Assembly (NCBI GenBank): GCA_033297075.1
Contig: MU858250.1
Coordinates: forward strand, 1 to 64,000
Reading direction: 5' to 3'
DNA from: Rhypophila decipiens
Lineage: Eukaryota; Ascomycota; Sordariomycetes; Sordariales; Naviculisporaceae
Length of the DNA stretch: 64,000 bases
A program made the translations under genes and the position numbers. The notes below the pieces were generated by a model. That model was not told the origin of the DNA. It did not search any database and saw only the letters and a list, made by a program, of their open reading frames with translations. This document shows, piece by piece, positions 11,985-24,191 of this stretch (position 1 is the stretch's first letter; every line of letters starts with the position of its first letter).

Positions 11985-14780
11985 TCAAATCCCACAACTA
12001 AGGGAATCGCACACGCGAGAATCATATCCCAGATCCGGAATGGTGTAATTGACCTGCTGGTACGTCACCGCCGGCATGACATGCACGCTTCCATCCACAT
12101 GATTCCCCCCCGCGAGATAACATGCTATCGACGACTGGTAGTAACCGCCCTTGCCGCTGAGAAAGTATTCGTTATCCTCAAACGAGCAGTTCAGTGGAAG
12201 ATGGCCGTTCCAGGTGCCATTGAAAATGATTCTAGAAAAAAAAAAAAAACAGTTAGTTCACATCAGCTGGTGGCCCACTCAATTACACCTTTATTAAAAA
12301 GAGGTACTCACGGCCGTCCAACATCCAAATCGTCACAATACCAACTATGGTTCAGCTCCACATAGCCCGTCCTCAAATCAAGCCTGACGGCCCATTCCAG
12401 CGCGTTATAAAAGTCCCACCCGCCCGCATCAACATTAATCGTCGGTCTATCCCCCCTCTCGCCGCGGAACCGATCGGCCATGTTGACAGCCGATCGATAC
12501 ACGGCGCTCGGGTCCCAGTTGCTGCTCAGGTACGGCGTCAATGTCAGGGTTCGGCGCTGAGCGGTGGGTTATCCCGCTGCTGCCGGGGTATATCCTTTCT
12601 ATCGTGCCTATCTTGCTGACTCTGTAGGAGCTGGCGGTGCGGGATCTGTCGACTTTATTTAATGAGCTGGGGGGAAAGACGGAGCTGGAAAGGTCAAAGG
12701 CTAGACGTGTGGGGAGGCCTTCTGTCGATCTCCAGCCATCGTTTCCGTTGGGCGGGAAGAAGGTCGAGGTGAAGTACTTGTATTGTTTTGTCGGGCTGAG
12801 GGTCCATTCCACCGGGCCGCGGCCTCCTAGGGAGAGGATGGTGCAGCTGTTGAAGTTTGCGGACAAGGGGTCTGGTGAGGGGAAAGGCGTGAATGCATCG
12901 GGTGGCAATTGGCGCTTGTCAAATTGCGAGGCCGAGATCTGCGGGACGAACATGTTGGGCGGGTAGAAGGTGTCGTTTGCTGGGGGGAGCCAGGCGATGG
13001 AGCCATCGCGCGTGCCGTCTAGGGAACACCAGGTCTTGGAGATGAAAATGTCGCAGACCATGTCGCCGACCCACTGACTTGTGCTGCAGACAACTTCCCG
13101 GATCACGTTTGTCCCGTTGCCGCAGAGGATGCGGTTGTATCCGCCTTGGTCGAAGGGGAATTTGTATGTCCCGGTTGAGGTTCCGCCACTTGCAGTGATC
13201 TGGTAAGGGGTTCCGGTGTCGTTGCAGAACCAGGTCTGGTTTACCTGGATTGTGCGCTTGTCGTTGTCGAAGAGGATGTACGTCTGGATGGCGTATTGGG
13301 GATAGGTGTGAAGGGAGGCGCTGCCGCCCGAGGAGAGAGGCGGGCAGGCGAACCAGGTGGTTCTGGAGGCTGGGCCGTCGAGGACGGGATCGTCGAGGGT
13401 GCAGGATATTGTGTAGTTGTTTTGGAAGTTTGTGAGGGTCAGCTCGAGCTTGCGGCCGTAGGGTGCCATGTGTGCCATGATTTCGGGGTCTGTGGGCGAC
13501 TTGTTCTGCCTCCCTGCGCCGGTAAACCGCTGTTCGGCTTCGTAGAGGAGGCGCTGGATTCCCCAGGTTGATTTCCAGCTTTCGGGCTCCTGGCCGCACC
13601 CGGGCGTGTTGATGTCGGCCGGGGCTGTCTGGGCCGTAGGCGTCAAGGCGATGGGATTTATGAGCGTTCCTTTGATGGGTATAGGGTCGTTATGAGTCAT
13701 GATGCCGACTGAAGTGTTTGCGATGGCCGAAAAGTCTGTCGAGTACATGCCTGCGGGGTCGCCGCATGTCCAGTCCTCTCGGATTGACATCATTCCCCCT
13801 GTTGAACTAGGTACGTAGTAGAAGAACACGGTCAAGGTAGAATTTGTCTCGTTGGCGATGGTCACACATGTCGGGTCCTCGGGGTTCGGACGCTCACTGA
13901 CAAGCTGGCTGGTCAGTGGTATCGTGCACCGCCACTTGGCGCCCGACGCGAGGCTCGTCATGTTCCAGATTGTCTCAGAAGACTGGTAATTGCGAGATGA
14001 CATCTCCCAGCCGGGATGGGCAAAGGATGAAGCCGTGCAGTCTGTTGAGGGCGCGGGACTGAGACCAGTCTTGGGGAGCGGCGGATTCGGCCTTGGATCA
14101 AGTGGATTCGTCGGGACAATGTCAGGAGTTTGGAATCTGGCCGTGGCTCGTAGCGGGAATTGGCTTGGCTCCAGGGTGCAAGTCACATTCTGCACTCCAT
14201 CCGAGTAATCTCTCTTTTCCGGCAACGGGCAGCTAGCATTGAAGAATACCTGGGCCTTGGACTGGTAGACGTGGGGAAAGGACCCATTCTTGACTTTGCA
14301 GAACCAGTACTCGACGAGGCCGACATGATCATTGCCGATGCTGTCTTTGCCAATCCAGGATTCGCGCACGTTCAGCAGGCCCAGGTGCCTTGCCTCAGAT
14401 GCATTTGATGCCAGCACTTGAGTGCAGCCAGTGTCCCAGTCGCTGGTGCTAGAGGTTTGCCAAATGCACCTCAACGTCCGATTCCCGTTGGCAATGTCGA
14501 TGGCGGTGAAGGTGAACACAGTCCTAAAGAACCACCTTTGGTCCCAGAACTCATAATAGACCCTATCCTTGGCAAGCGCCATATCGGTGAAAAGATAAAC
14601 TGGTGGTTGGAAGCTGGAGTCAACACATGGGTCACGAGCTGATGAGGTATTGAAAGGAGAGGAAGCATTGGACATTGGGAAAGGCGCCGCTCGCCGCTCA
14701 TGGAGGAGGCATGATGCCTCTATGGCAAAAGACGCCACAGACAGCACCCACGACCACCGGGCCCAACTACCAAGGTTCAT
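11985..14780 (-). CDS. Large secreted Cys- and N-glycan-rich protein
   Basis: Three exons (14780-12621, 12556-12312, 12231-11985) join in frame to about 883 residues. I chose the ATG at 14780 because it begins directly with a signal peptide (hydrophobic to about residue 22); an upstream in-frame ATG would put 56 polar residues before it. The mature protein has many Cys and more than twenty N-x-S/T sequons, few Lys and several Trp-Cys pairs (such as DWTCGDP and TWFCNDTG). The repeated pattern 'NQTWFCND' / 'NHSWYCDD' suggests two or three copies of one extracellular domain. No membrane anchor follows, so it is probably secreted or wall-bound. The second intron ends after a 13-base pyrimidine tract at about 12236-12248. 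I do not recognise the family. Confidence 0.75.
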
Positions 14781-15297
14781 CTTGAAACCGACAGCAGTGG
14801 TTTCCAAGAATTTGACCATTTTTGTAGGAAGTGCTGACGGACTGTCAACCGTGTCCCACGAATGGCAATCATGTCTTATAGACTGCTCCCATGGACATAT
14901 TGGTTTGGAATCATTCTGCAACAGTTTGGCAGAAATGACTCTCCTCATTTAGCAAGATCCGTCAGCGGTTGCCGAACCGCCCATGTTGCACCCGCGAAAT
15001 TGGCTCCTTTAGATCTTTATCCGGTAGGATTCAGTCAACCTTTGTGGTGTATAACAGCTGCCTTGTTTGTGTGAATCATGATTGCAACTTATACGGATCG
15101 GTACATGGCCACCTCCGGAAGTAACTGCTAAGCCGCCTCCAGTAATTAATTCTGTTTGTGATTTTGATTTTGGGGATCTATACCCGTTCGCCATTTATTG
15201 AAACCACTGACTTACCGGTTCAAGTGATGTTCATATCATTGTGTAGTATCAGGCCCGTACTGGAACCATCGCCGAGATTATGGAATAGAAGGGCCAC
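14781..15297. other. Intergenic
   Basis: 5' flank of the glycoprotein gene and 3' flank of the HET relic. Nothing recognised. Confidence 0.5.
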
Positions 15298-16923
15298 TTA
15301 GAAAATCGTAACCTCCCTAATACCTGAGCAATCCTGAAAACCATTTGGTATTCGTTCCCTGCACACTGCGACCTTTTGAAATAGGGGAACGAACAGGTTC
15401 TTGGGGCCGGTATTATTCTCCTCCAGTGGGTTATACATGTATGCAATCCCAGCACGGGTGAAATGATCAGAGCTGCCAGTCTTCCTCAGGAGCAGGACAT
15501 TCATTCGCACGTTATCCTCGATGAAAATTACCTCATTGGGTAGTTTAGCACCGTCCGACGGTGCGCTCGTGTTTGCATACGTCTCCCCATCATGCCAGAT
15601 ACTCATGCCCGCCGGAGTTCCGTCCATGAAATCAATGTCGCGCTGGTGGCTCTTGTTCTTGGTAATATTACGGTGCTGATGATACTGGACTTGGATCAGC
15701 TGGCCTCGGAGTTTAAGAAAACCACCCGTGACTTGACCTGTGTCATCGTCGACCGAGGCAAGCTGGGTGTGACACTCGAGGACCTCGACCAGAGGCAGAG
15801 GTTGCTCCTTGGGGATATAGTTGAGATGAAACCACTCGTATATTTCCAGCAACCGGGGCAGTGGTCGTTCTGCCGAGGCCCATGACCATGATGGAGCTAC
15901 GTAAGGAGCTACGTAGGGTGGCGCTTTTGGACGTAGAGCTTCCCAGGGGCCTGTCCAGGATAGCTGATACACAAGGTCTGTCTCCCAGAGGCCTGCCAGG
16001 TATTTGCATCTCATGTGGGGTTTCATTTCCTTTGCGATGGCGGAGACGGCAACGAGCTTGTCAGTCGGGTAGGTCAGGTCCGAAGATGCAAATGCTGCTA
16101 CTGCCTGGGCCCAGACTCGCATGCCTTTTTTAAAGAGGTCGGAGGGTGATTCAGGGCTCGCGTTTGAGAGGCTGAAGGGGCTTTCGAGTTTTATTCTTGC
16201 GTACTGGTGTCTACCGTGGCTCGGAAGGCCAAAGGGAAAGGTTTCGGAAGCTTGCAGCTCGGTGCATTCCCAGTAGAGCTGCTTTTGGCAGAAATGGACA
16301 ACTCTTGCGTGTGTGGTTTTCTTCGCAGGCTTTGAGCCAATGGGCCGCTGTTGCTAAACATTGAGGAGATCCAGTATTGGCGGTAGGCAAGTAGTCGGGA
16401 GTCTTTAACTTGTCAGGAAGATTTAACCCGTCTAAAAGCTGTTGTCAGCCTGATCAACCTGAGGAGAGCCATGGGTAGTACCGTAGGTAGCTGACGGAGG
16501 GTCCTCACCTTTGGGCGGATCAATGCCGAAGAAAGCTATTCGACGGCCTTTATTGCCAGGCTCAAGAATAAGGTCCAAATTGCCTACAATCCAGTTCCAG
16601 TGCCATGAATAAAAGGGCCTTTGACTAGACTCCCGCCTCTGCATGTACTGATCGATGTCATAGCTCATCTGCCTTTGAACATATCGGCACAGGATGCAGC
16701 CTTACTTGATGCCTGCCTCCCAATCGTCCCATGAGGTATGAGGCTTGGATTCGTTATTGAGACCCGGGATGGCGAGCGGGCCTTGTATCCAGCACAGGAA
16801 ATCCTTGCACCGGTTGCAGACGATGTTGTCGGTACTGTCGCCCATTTCGGAGACCTGATGAGCCGGTAGAGTCTTGTTCGAGGTGTTGGGTCCTAATACA
16901 AAAAGAGCTTCCTCGACCAGCAT
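15298..16923 (-). pseudogene. HET relic lacking the catalytic-like core
   Basis: The 5' piece (16923 to about 16432) carries a Cys motif (CNRCKDFLCW), an in-frame TAA at 16702-16704, then GCILCRYVQRQM. A second piece holds the segment that precedes the HET core in this family (CLATAAHWLKACEENH). The next recognisable segment is RVVHFCQKQLYWECTEL, which normally follows the core, and the frame then runs to the stop at 15298. The whole block with the ALSYCWG, LWIDSLCIIQ and AWTLQE motifs is missing between about 16300 and 16330. So this is an internally deleted HET gene with an extra nonsense codon. The C-terminal 274 residues remain open from 16122. Confidence 0.75.
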
Positions 16924-17601
16924 AATGTTTAAGACTAAAACGAATTGAACTAGTCAGATATTCTTTTAATCGACCTCAGGATACGGATGAACGAAAATTA
17001 AAAGTTGTCAGGCACGACTGCCAATCCAGTCTAAGCATAAAAATGCCTTGGCCGCTTCCCCATGCTGCAGGTCATGCTTCATGTTGGTCACTGGTGGTGG
17101 CTTGGCACAGCCAGCGCTTAGGCTCCCCGGCAATTTTCGTGTTCATGGGGTGGTCGCTTGCATTGTGAAAAAGTTAAAAACGAGTCAACACAGCCATGGA
17201 CTCGGACAGGAACAAGACCTGGCTCTCCCTTTTCCTAATAAAATCGAGATATCGAGCAGTAAGCTGAACCTTCTCCTCATAGTTATATTAAACTCTTTCC
17301 GAGAAGCTGCTCAGATTCTCGTTACGCCGTCGTCAAATTCCCAGATATTTTTCACCAGGCAGGCTCGCGGATGTGACCACACCAATATGCACGATGCAGC
17401 CCTGAGACAGGGATTATTCCAACCATTGGGCGCCACGCCAGCAACGCTCGGAGGCAACCCCCTCAGCCCCCTACAAGGGTTGTCCCGAATTTGGTTGGTC
17501 GGATCGGGGGCGCTTAAAAATGCGGGCAAGAGCCTCAACTCCCTTCTCCGGGGAAATATTTTGATCCTCTCCCTCTGCAGAGATGGCTATATGTCAGCAG
17601 C
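16924..17601. other. Intergenic between divergent loci
   Basis: Region between the divergently arranged HET relic and the membrane-protein gene. An open plus-strand frame at 17048-17614 has no protein-like features and overlaps the next start. Probably a shared promoter region. Confidence 0.4.
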
Positions 17602-18861
17602 ATGGCTTCATTGAGGCAACTACCTACCTACCCCATTATCCCGATTTTCATTGTCATATTAGCAGGACTCCCAATACAGCCAGCCCAAGCATTCAATCCA
17701 GACGACCTTCTCAACAGACCCTCCCCGACAGGCAACGGCGACGTCCACGATGAAATCCAATGCTATGCCCTTCCTTACGGAGCGATCGGCTTCGCTAGCC
17801 ACATACTCACCTACATGACGGTGATATGCCTCTCCTTGGGGCGGAATCCCCTGATACCATGGGTTCGCCTCAAAAACCGCAACTTCAACCTCGGCGTCTC
17901 GGTCTTGGGCTTCCTGATAAGCTTCCCGCTGACGGTAGTGACCATGGTGAAATGCAAGAACACATGGTCCTTCATCCTCATCGCCGTCTGGAAGCTAGTC
18001 TTGTCAACTACCCTGACAGCCATGTCCATCCATGCAGGACGAAACATCATTGACGTGCCGAAACCCAAGACGCTCAAAAAGAAGGCAAGGAAAAACAACA
18101 AAAACGGCAGCAGATCTTCCATGAGCATTCCCTTGACCGGGTACCCGCACCTGGAACCGCCTCGAAATTCCTACTCGGGCAGAAACGGCAGTAATTCCAG
18201 AGTCTCCAGTCCATATGGAAGCCCGAATCCATACCTCTCCCCGACCTCCCCAGGATATGATGCTTACTCCCAGCAAAGTCACGGAAGTTATTTCCCAGGT
18301 CCTCCCAGCGGCGGACAATACAGCCAGTTAGGCCATTACCAAAATGACTCCGACGACGAAGAGACATACCCGTACAGATACGACCAGCAATCTGGCTCTG
18401 ACGACGAAGAAGAACAACTCCAAACAGCCCAACACAAGATGATATACAAACACATCTGGCAAGACCCACAGTACAAATCCCAGTTTCGCAAGATCTGGCT
18501 CTGGTCGCCTCTCTACTTCTTTGGAGCCATTGTTGGCTTCGTGGGCGTGATGAACATTGTTCGCAAGAACATCGCCACCAATCACCAGTTACAGATTGTG
18601 ACTGGTGTGTTTGGGGGCATTGTTCTTTTTATTATTGTCCTCGTGGTAGTTCTCTTTCTGTGTGCGTTTGGGAAGTTGACCATCTCGCTTGTTATGGGAG
18701 CCGTGGTGGGGATATTTGTTTTAACAATCTTGTTTGCTTTATACACAGATTGGGCGCTTGCTTGTCTTGTAGGGGAGGTGGTGGGCAGACCGTCGAGGGA
18801 TAATGCCGTCTTTTATTGGTGTTATTTTGCGGCTAAGCGGTTACCTATGTTGTCTTTTTAA
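17602..18861 (+). CDS. Six-helix membrane protein with Ser/Tyr/Pro-rich loop
   Basis: An intronless frame of 419 residues. Residues 1-30 look like a signal peptide ending near AQAFN. Three hydrophobic helices follow (about 58-80, 96-118 and 122-144). A long polar loop (about 150-285) is rich in Lys first, then Ser, Tyr, Gly and Pro, and ends in an acidic cluster. Three more helices then close the protein (about 300-322, 333-360 and 364-390). The layout suits a fungal plasma-membrane or secretory-pathway protein with a regulated cytosolic loop. I do not recognise the family, and no transporter signature is visible. It is flanked by decayed HET and NLR loci but is itself intact. Confidence 0.7.
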   Translation: MASLRQLPTYPIIPIFIVILAGLPIQPAQAFNPDDLLNRPSPTGNGDVHDEIQCYALPYGAIGFASHILTYMTVICLSLGRNPLIPWVRLKNRNFNLGVSVLGFLISFPLTVVTMVKCKNTWSFILIAVWKLVLSTTLTAMSIHAGRNIIDVPKPKTLKKKARKNNKNGSRSSMSIPLTGYPHLEPPRNSYSGRNGSNSRVSSPYGSPNPYLSPTSPGYDAYSQQSHGSYFPGPPSGGQYSQLGHYQNDSDDEETYPYRYDQQSGSDDEEEQLQTAQHKMIYKHIWQDPQYKSQFRKIWLWSPLYFFGAIVGFVGVMNIVRKNIATNHQLQIVTGVFGGIVLFIIVLVVVLFLCAFGKLTISLVMGAVVGIFVLTILFALYTDWALACLVGEVVGRPSRDNAVFYWCYFAAKRLPMLSF

Positions 18862-20422
18862 GGTGATGATGAGGCGATAGGAGTTATGGTATATAAGATT
18901 ATCTGTAATAACAAGTGCGCCGGGAGTGATAAATACACTTTAAGAACTTTAGGTGACTCCTGTGTAAAAAAACAATTTGAACACTCAGAAGGAAATCAGC
19001 CATTTCACGTCAGGTGCATACGAGTAGGGCCTCAACACGGACCATGATTGCTGTTTCTGGTATATGATCTTCCTATCTGTGCTGAATATGAGGAAGGATG
19101 AGTATTCTATTACATCTCAAGTATAAGTTTCTGGGAAATTCACCTCCATTTCTAGAGGTCGCGACTCCAAATCTAGGCGCCTGTGTCGCCGATTTTGGAG
19201 TCAAATTTCCCGCCAAGACCTTCTTCCACTAGGTACACTCCTGTGAGGACCGACCTCAAGAAGGTAGCACGTGACAACGCGTGGCAACACGGTCCCCAGC
19301 TGTTGAGCAAGGTGGACGGCTTTACGAGAAGGTATGCTGCAATGTACAACGACAAGACGGGGCAGTCTCTCGTTCTTTCTGGGAGGAAAAGTGCTATCGG
19401 ACCCAAAGAAATGGTCGCCAGACATGAAAGCAGTTCGGGCAACGATCAAGTATGCCATGTCAACGGGACGATTGGATCTAGACGCGCAGAGGATAGACAC
19501 ATCGCAGTAAGAGAACTCGACCAAGGAGTCCCACGCAGCCTCAACCAGCAGATCCTGCTTTAGCTGCTGAAGATAGGACGCTGAACACTTGGAGAACGCA
19601 ACCTTCAAGGTGATCTGCTTATAAAATGAAAAGAGGCATCGGGTGATCTAGAGGTGAAAAAGTAGAGGGCTTGGACGAGATAATGGCGGATTTGGATGAA
19701 CCGAATGTAGTTAGCGTGCATAGGCCCTTTAGGCTCAGTGCCTCCGGGCGAAATAAATTCCATCCATCCATCCATCCTATTGGCCTTATATAGGGGGGTA
19801 GCTCTTATTTGGCTTTGTTCATAGCCAAAGAGATATTGATACTAAGGGAGTACCGGTATTCAATACCACACCTTGGTATTATGGGCACGATTTTCCGTAT
19901 CTGCACAACAGTCCGTTACAGGTAAGGGCCAATCCCGCCCACGGATGCTCACCGGCGTGGGTCCGAAAGCACCTGGCATTGCCCGGGTCTCGGCATCAAC
20001 TGGCGCCGGCGGCTTGCTCCTTCCTGTCGGCATTTCCTATTTTCTGGGGAAGAATTATTGAGCCACCGAGAGTCCCTTTGCCGACGAACTTCAACCGCCC
20101 TTGACTTGTTCAAATGCATCATCTTCCCTAACTTCTTTCAAGTTGATGGGTCAAACACCATCCAATTTCCACCGCCACTGAATACACCAATCGCGGCGTC
20201 TCAAACCACCACCCTTCAACATGGCTTAGCTGCATCGCCACTCACCGACTTCATGCGGGGCAGGTCAAAATCGGCAGATGATCAGGCTCTGGAGCTGAAA
20301 CAACGCTTATCGCGTGCTTGATATATCACGCATCGTGGGAGGGTTCTCGATCAAGGACTCTCAACCCAAATAACCAGACAGAAAACTCAAGATCAGAGGT
20401 CGAAAACAGTTCAGGATCAACC
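18862..20422. other. Intergenic with possible gene remnant
   Basis: Between about 19240 and 19510 several plus-strand frames look coding. One ends with WSPDMKAVRATIKYAM and a stop (TAA) at about 19509, and would need a frame change near 19380 to join the upstream piece. A CATC repeat lies near 19760. I could not resolve a gene. Confidence 0.25.
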
Positions 20423-23400
20423 ATGGCGCTGGTACGGCAACCCAGACCCGAAAAGCTACGGCTAGAGGAGGCCATACAGCGGTTCGAAGCATCGCTCGAC
20501 CCGCCGTACATAACCAAGTTTAAGACACTGAAGACTGGCCCTGCCCTAAAACCGAGCGACGTATTTCGATTGACCGAGGAGGTGAACCGGGACGGACACA
20601 AGGTCCACAAAACATGGAGGCAGTATGGCAGTCGGCTCCAAAAAGCCCTCGATCAGATTGTCGTCTTTACCAAAGTCGGCGACATCCTCGTGGGCGGTTC
20701 TCAGAACATGATCGCGTGCGGCGTCTGGGCGGCTGTTCGACTGTCAATACAGGCAAGTGGCCCTTCACTTAATTTTCTCGCCGTCTTACTAACGGCTAGT
20801 CACAAGATCACCACGGGGTACTTGACGTTCTTCGACAAGGTATCAAATCTCTGGATGCAGATTGGACGATCGTGCGAGGTTCAGGAAGAACTGGTCCAGT
20901 TGTTCCCTCAGTCCACCGAGCTGCAGACTTTGATGTCCGAGTACCTGGTAGTCACCGTCAACTTTTGTCAGCGCATTGTCACCTTTTTCCAAGCGCCCTT
21001 TGATATCCAAAGTCACATCAACGTTCACCATTACGTTTGACAAGGAATTCAAGGAGTTCGAAAGCCAACTGGGACATTTGGCCAAGTTGATGAACCAGAG
21101 AGCCAAAGTCCTTACAACACAAGCAACTCTCGAATCATCCAAAACACTTGCCACAACAAGCAGACTACTCGCTATCAGAAGCTTGACTGCCCGGAAGAGA
21201 GACTATGAAAAGAGGAGAGCAAAGCTTTTGAGAGGCTTTGTCCTTTCCAGGATGGATTTGATCGCCGACAAAGACACGAGCGCAAGAGAGGTCCGGTTCA
21301 TTGGATCTTCGAGCTGGAAAAGTATATTGGCTGGAAAAGTGATGCCAAGCGTCTTCCCTGTGTGCTGTCTGGGAAGATTGGCAGGGGAAAGACAGTTGCG
21401 GCTGCCAATATCATCAGTGCGCTGCAGGCTTACGAAGATCCCAACTCAACTGCCGTAGCCGGCTTCTTCTGCCGCGCTGATGACCCAAGAACACTCGAAG
21501 CGGATACGATCATAGGAAGCCTCCTGCATCAGCTGGTGAGATCGCTTGGACTAACCGCAGAACGCGCCGTCAACAGATATACCCCGGAAACGACTACCCC
21601 GAGTGAAGTTATAGATGCGGCTCTCAAGACTCTGCCTAAAGACAGGCGTTATTTCATCGTCATCGACGCCCTCGATTTGTGTGATAAGGACACGTTGTGC
21701 GAGGTGGCAACAAAACTCTCATATGCGCAAATGGAATTCCCAACCTCGTCTGAATTCCTGCTTTTCAGCTGTCTGTACACTTGCAGGGATGATTCTTCAT
21801 TCCTGCCCCTGTTAAAGACACTTTTCAATACCCACGACAAGGTTGATGCTCAGCCTACCTTTTTCATCATGCATCACATATCAATGTCGGACCCAAGACG
21901 CGACCCTGAGATTGAGGCATATATCACCTCGGAGATCGCGGCTCGGCGAAATATTCGAAATCTTTCTCCCGACCTCGAAGCTGCCGTGACTGCCGCCTTG
22001 ATAGCTGGTGCCCAAGGCATGTTCCTCTGGGTCGCACTCCAGCTCGAAATACTTTTCCCGCGGTACCACCCCTCTCGAACTCTGTCCGACTCGGACCTGA
22101 CGATGCTACTTGAGAGGCTTCCAAAAGATCTCGAGTCGGCATACGACAAGGCACTGGAACACATATCTGACTCGCAGCGATCAAAACAAGTCTTCCAGCT
22201 TGTCGTAGGCTGTGAGCGACCTTTAACGACAGGCGAGTTAGCCGTGGCGGCCAATGTGAAGCCAGGGGACATTCATTGGGACCAGTCTACCTTCCCATTG
22301 GATCCAAGCGCTCTGGTGGGGGCGTGTGTGTGGTGGTCTTCTGGAAGTCATGGAGGAGGATGATAGCGTACACTATATACATCACAGTGCACTGCGACAC
22401 CTCCTTCTTGATGGGCTTGAATCCATGGATCCGGCCCCCTCAAAACACGCCCAAGTCACACCTCATCTGGAACGCAAATTTAGGCTTGAAGACGCTGGCA
22501 CCGTTGTCGCGGCTATTTGCGTGACTTACCTCAGCTACCCGATGCATGGTTCACCGGTAGCAAAACGTATCAACGTCGCTGGCGACCGAGATATCCTGGA
22601 GTCGGTTTCTGGTTCCATTGCCCGGAATCAAGCAACCATCGTGAGTGGAAATCTCACCAACAGACTGATTTCACGTGTTCTCGATCGACGGAAGCGGTCT
22701 GTATCTCAGTCTTCGGAGACTACAACTGGCATCTTTAACCTTGTAAACAGTCTTGCACAACAGAAGCATCAGGAAGAGTATGGGACGGCTATAAAGCAGT
22801 TCTTGGAATACGCTTCACGCTACTGGCTAGACCATACTAGAGATTTCATCGATCCCTCCGACTCCGACTCCCATCTGCCAATGACATCCGAAGTCAATTT
22901 CTCGCCTAAGGCAGTGGTACCAGCCTATTGCTACCAGCTGTTTCGTTTGCTTGTTAAATCCGATTTGGCGCATATTGGTCACCCGTGGCCCGAAGAGACC
23001 GACATCGCACTCGCTGAATGGGCTCTTAAGTTTGGGCATGTCGCGCTTTACAATATGATATTATGTATCGGGTTCGGACACGGCAAACACACACAATTGG
23101 CGAACATGGCAGACCTAAATCATGCAGAGTCCTTGGTGAATGCGATTATCAGCCTTATCAGAGGATTTCCGGAATTGATCACTCTGAAGGGAAAGGAGCT
23201 GGGGGGGTATCCTTGCCTTAGCCATCCACTTCTTGAAGTTCACTCTAGTCAAACGCTGGGAGGATCTCGAAGTAGACGCCTCACTAATCTTGGACCTGGT
23301 TAAATTTGGAGCTGACCTTGACGCTCCGATGGTAGCTCCCGATGGCAGTCTCTGGTCCCCATTATGCCTGTTGATACGGGATCTCGAGTGGTGGATGAAT

Positions 23401-24191
23401 GGTATTGAGATTTCCTGATAGCTACGTGGTTGAACACAGGAGTCATCAAACGGCGGAAAAGTGGAGCAAAATTCGGACAAGCCACATTGAAAGCTTGGTC
23501 TCGAACGGGGCCAACCCGATCGGCTTAGGAACCGATACGAAGGGGGGCCCTCGTCCCATTTTCATGGCTCTGGATCTTCACCTATGGGATATAGCACTGA
23601 TGATGCTAGCCAAGACATCACCGGCCGACCTCGATTTCGAAGACGAGTGCGGGCGGACTCTGTTGGGCCTGGCCATAACCCACAGTGACGATCGGATAGG
23701 AACTTTAGGAAGGGGGGAGAGCTTCTGCCGTCGCCTCCTCACAGCTGGTGCGAATCCCAACATTATGACTCGTGATCAAGCTCGCCCACGGACATCTTAT
23801 ATCCCTACCAACAGCCAAATAGAAGAACCTCGCCGGGTTTACGAGCCCCAATCCCTTTTAGGTCATGGTAAGACGCTGCTCAACAACAAGGTACCTCCTT
23901 TGGTCTTGGCGGCAGGCCACGCGTTATACGAAATATTCCAACTTATTACATACGGAGCGGATGTAATGGGGGAATTTCTGTTTGGCGGATGACGTCATTT
24001 GTAGCTTAGTCAGCCGTAGCTTTGGTGGCATTGTTATCGATAAGATCAGCCGGATCCAGTCAAATGGCTTGATTCGGCTAGCTCTCTCGATCCTAGAACC
24101 CTCTCAATCCACCACACGATACAGTAAAATAGACTCAATCAACGAGCTTCTCTTTCCCTGCATCAGGATGTCTATAGAGCAGGACAGCTGA
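20423..24191 (+). pseudogene. NACHT-ankyrin NLR gene with about six frameshifts
   Basis: The start at 20423 opens a fungal NLR N-terminal region (DILVGGSQNMIACGVWAAVR, then YLTFFDKVSNLWMQIGRSC). The NACHT domain follows: Walker A GKIGRGKT near 21370 and Walker B-like FIVIDALDLCD near 21655. Ankyrin-like repeats follow (GRTLLGLAI, LLTAGANPN, PLVLAAGHA). Homologous segments fall in successive frames, with breaks near 20990, 21220, 22322-22334 (extra GT repeats), 23201-23207 (G7 run), 23415 and 23975. A GC/AG intron near 20754-20807 keeps frame. Such proteins sense non-self and trigger cell death through oligomerisation. The broken frame means a pseudogene, unless these are assembly indels. Confidence 0.75.

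Noticed and set aside
17048..17614. 188-codon open frame
   Set aside because: Overlaps the promoter and start of the membrane-protein gene and lacks protein-like features.
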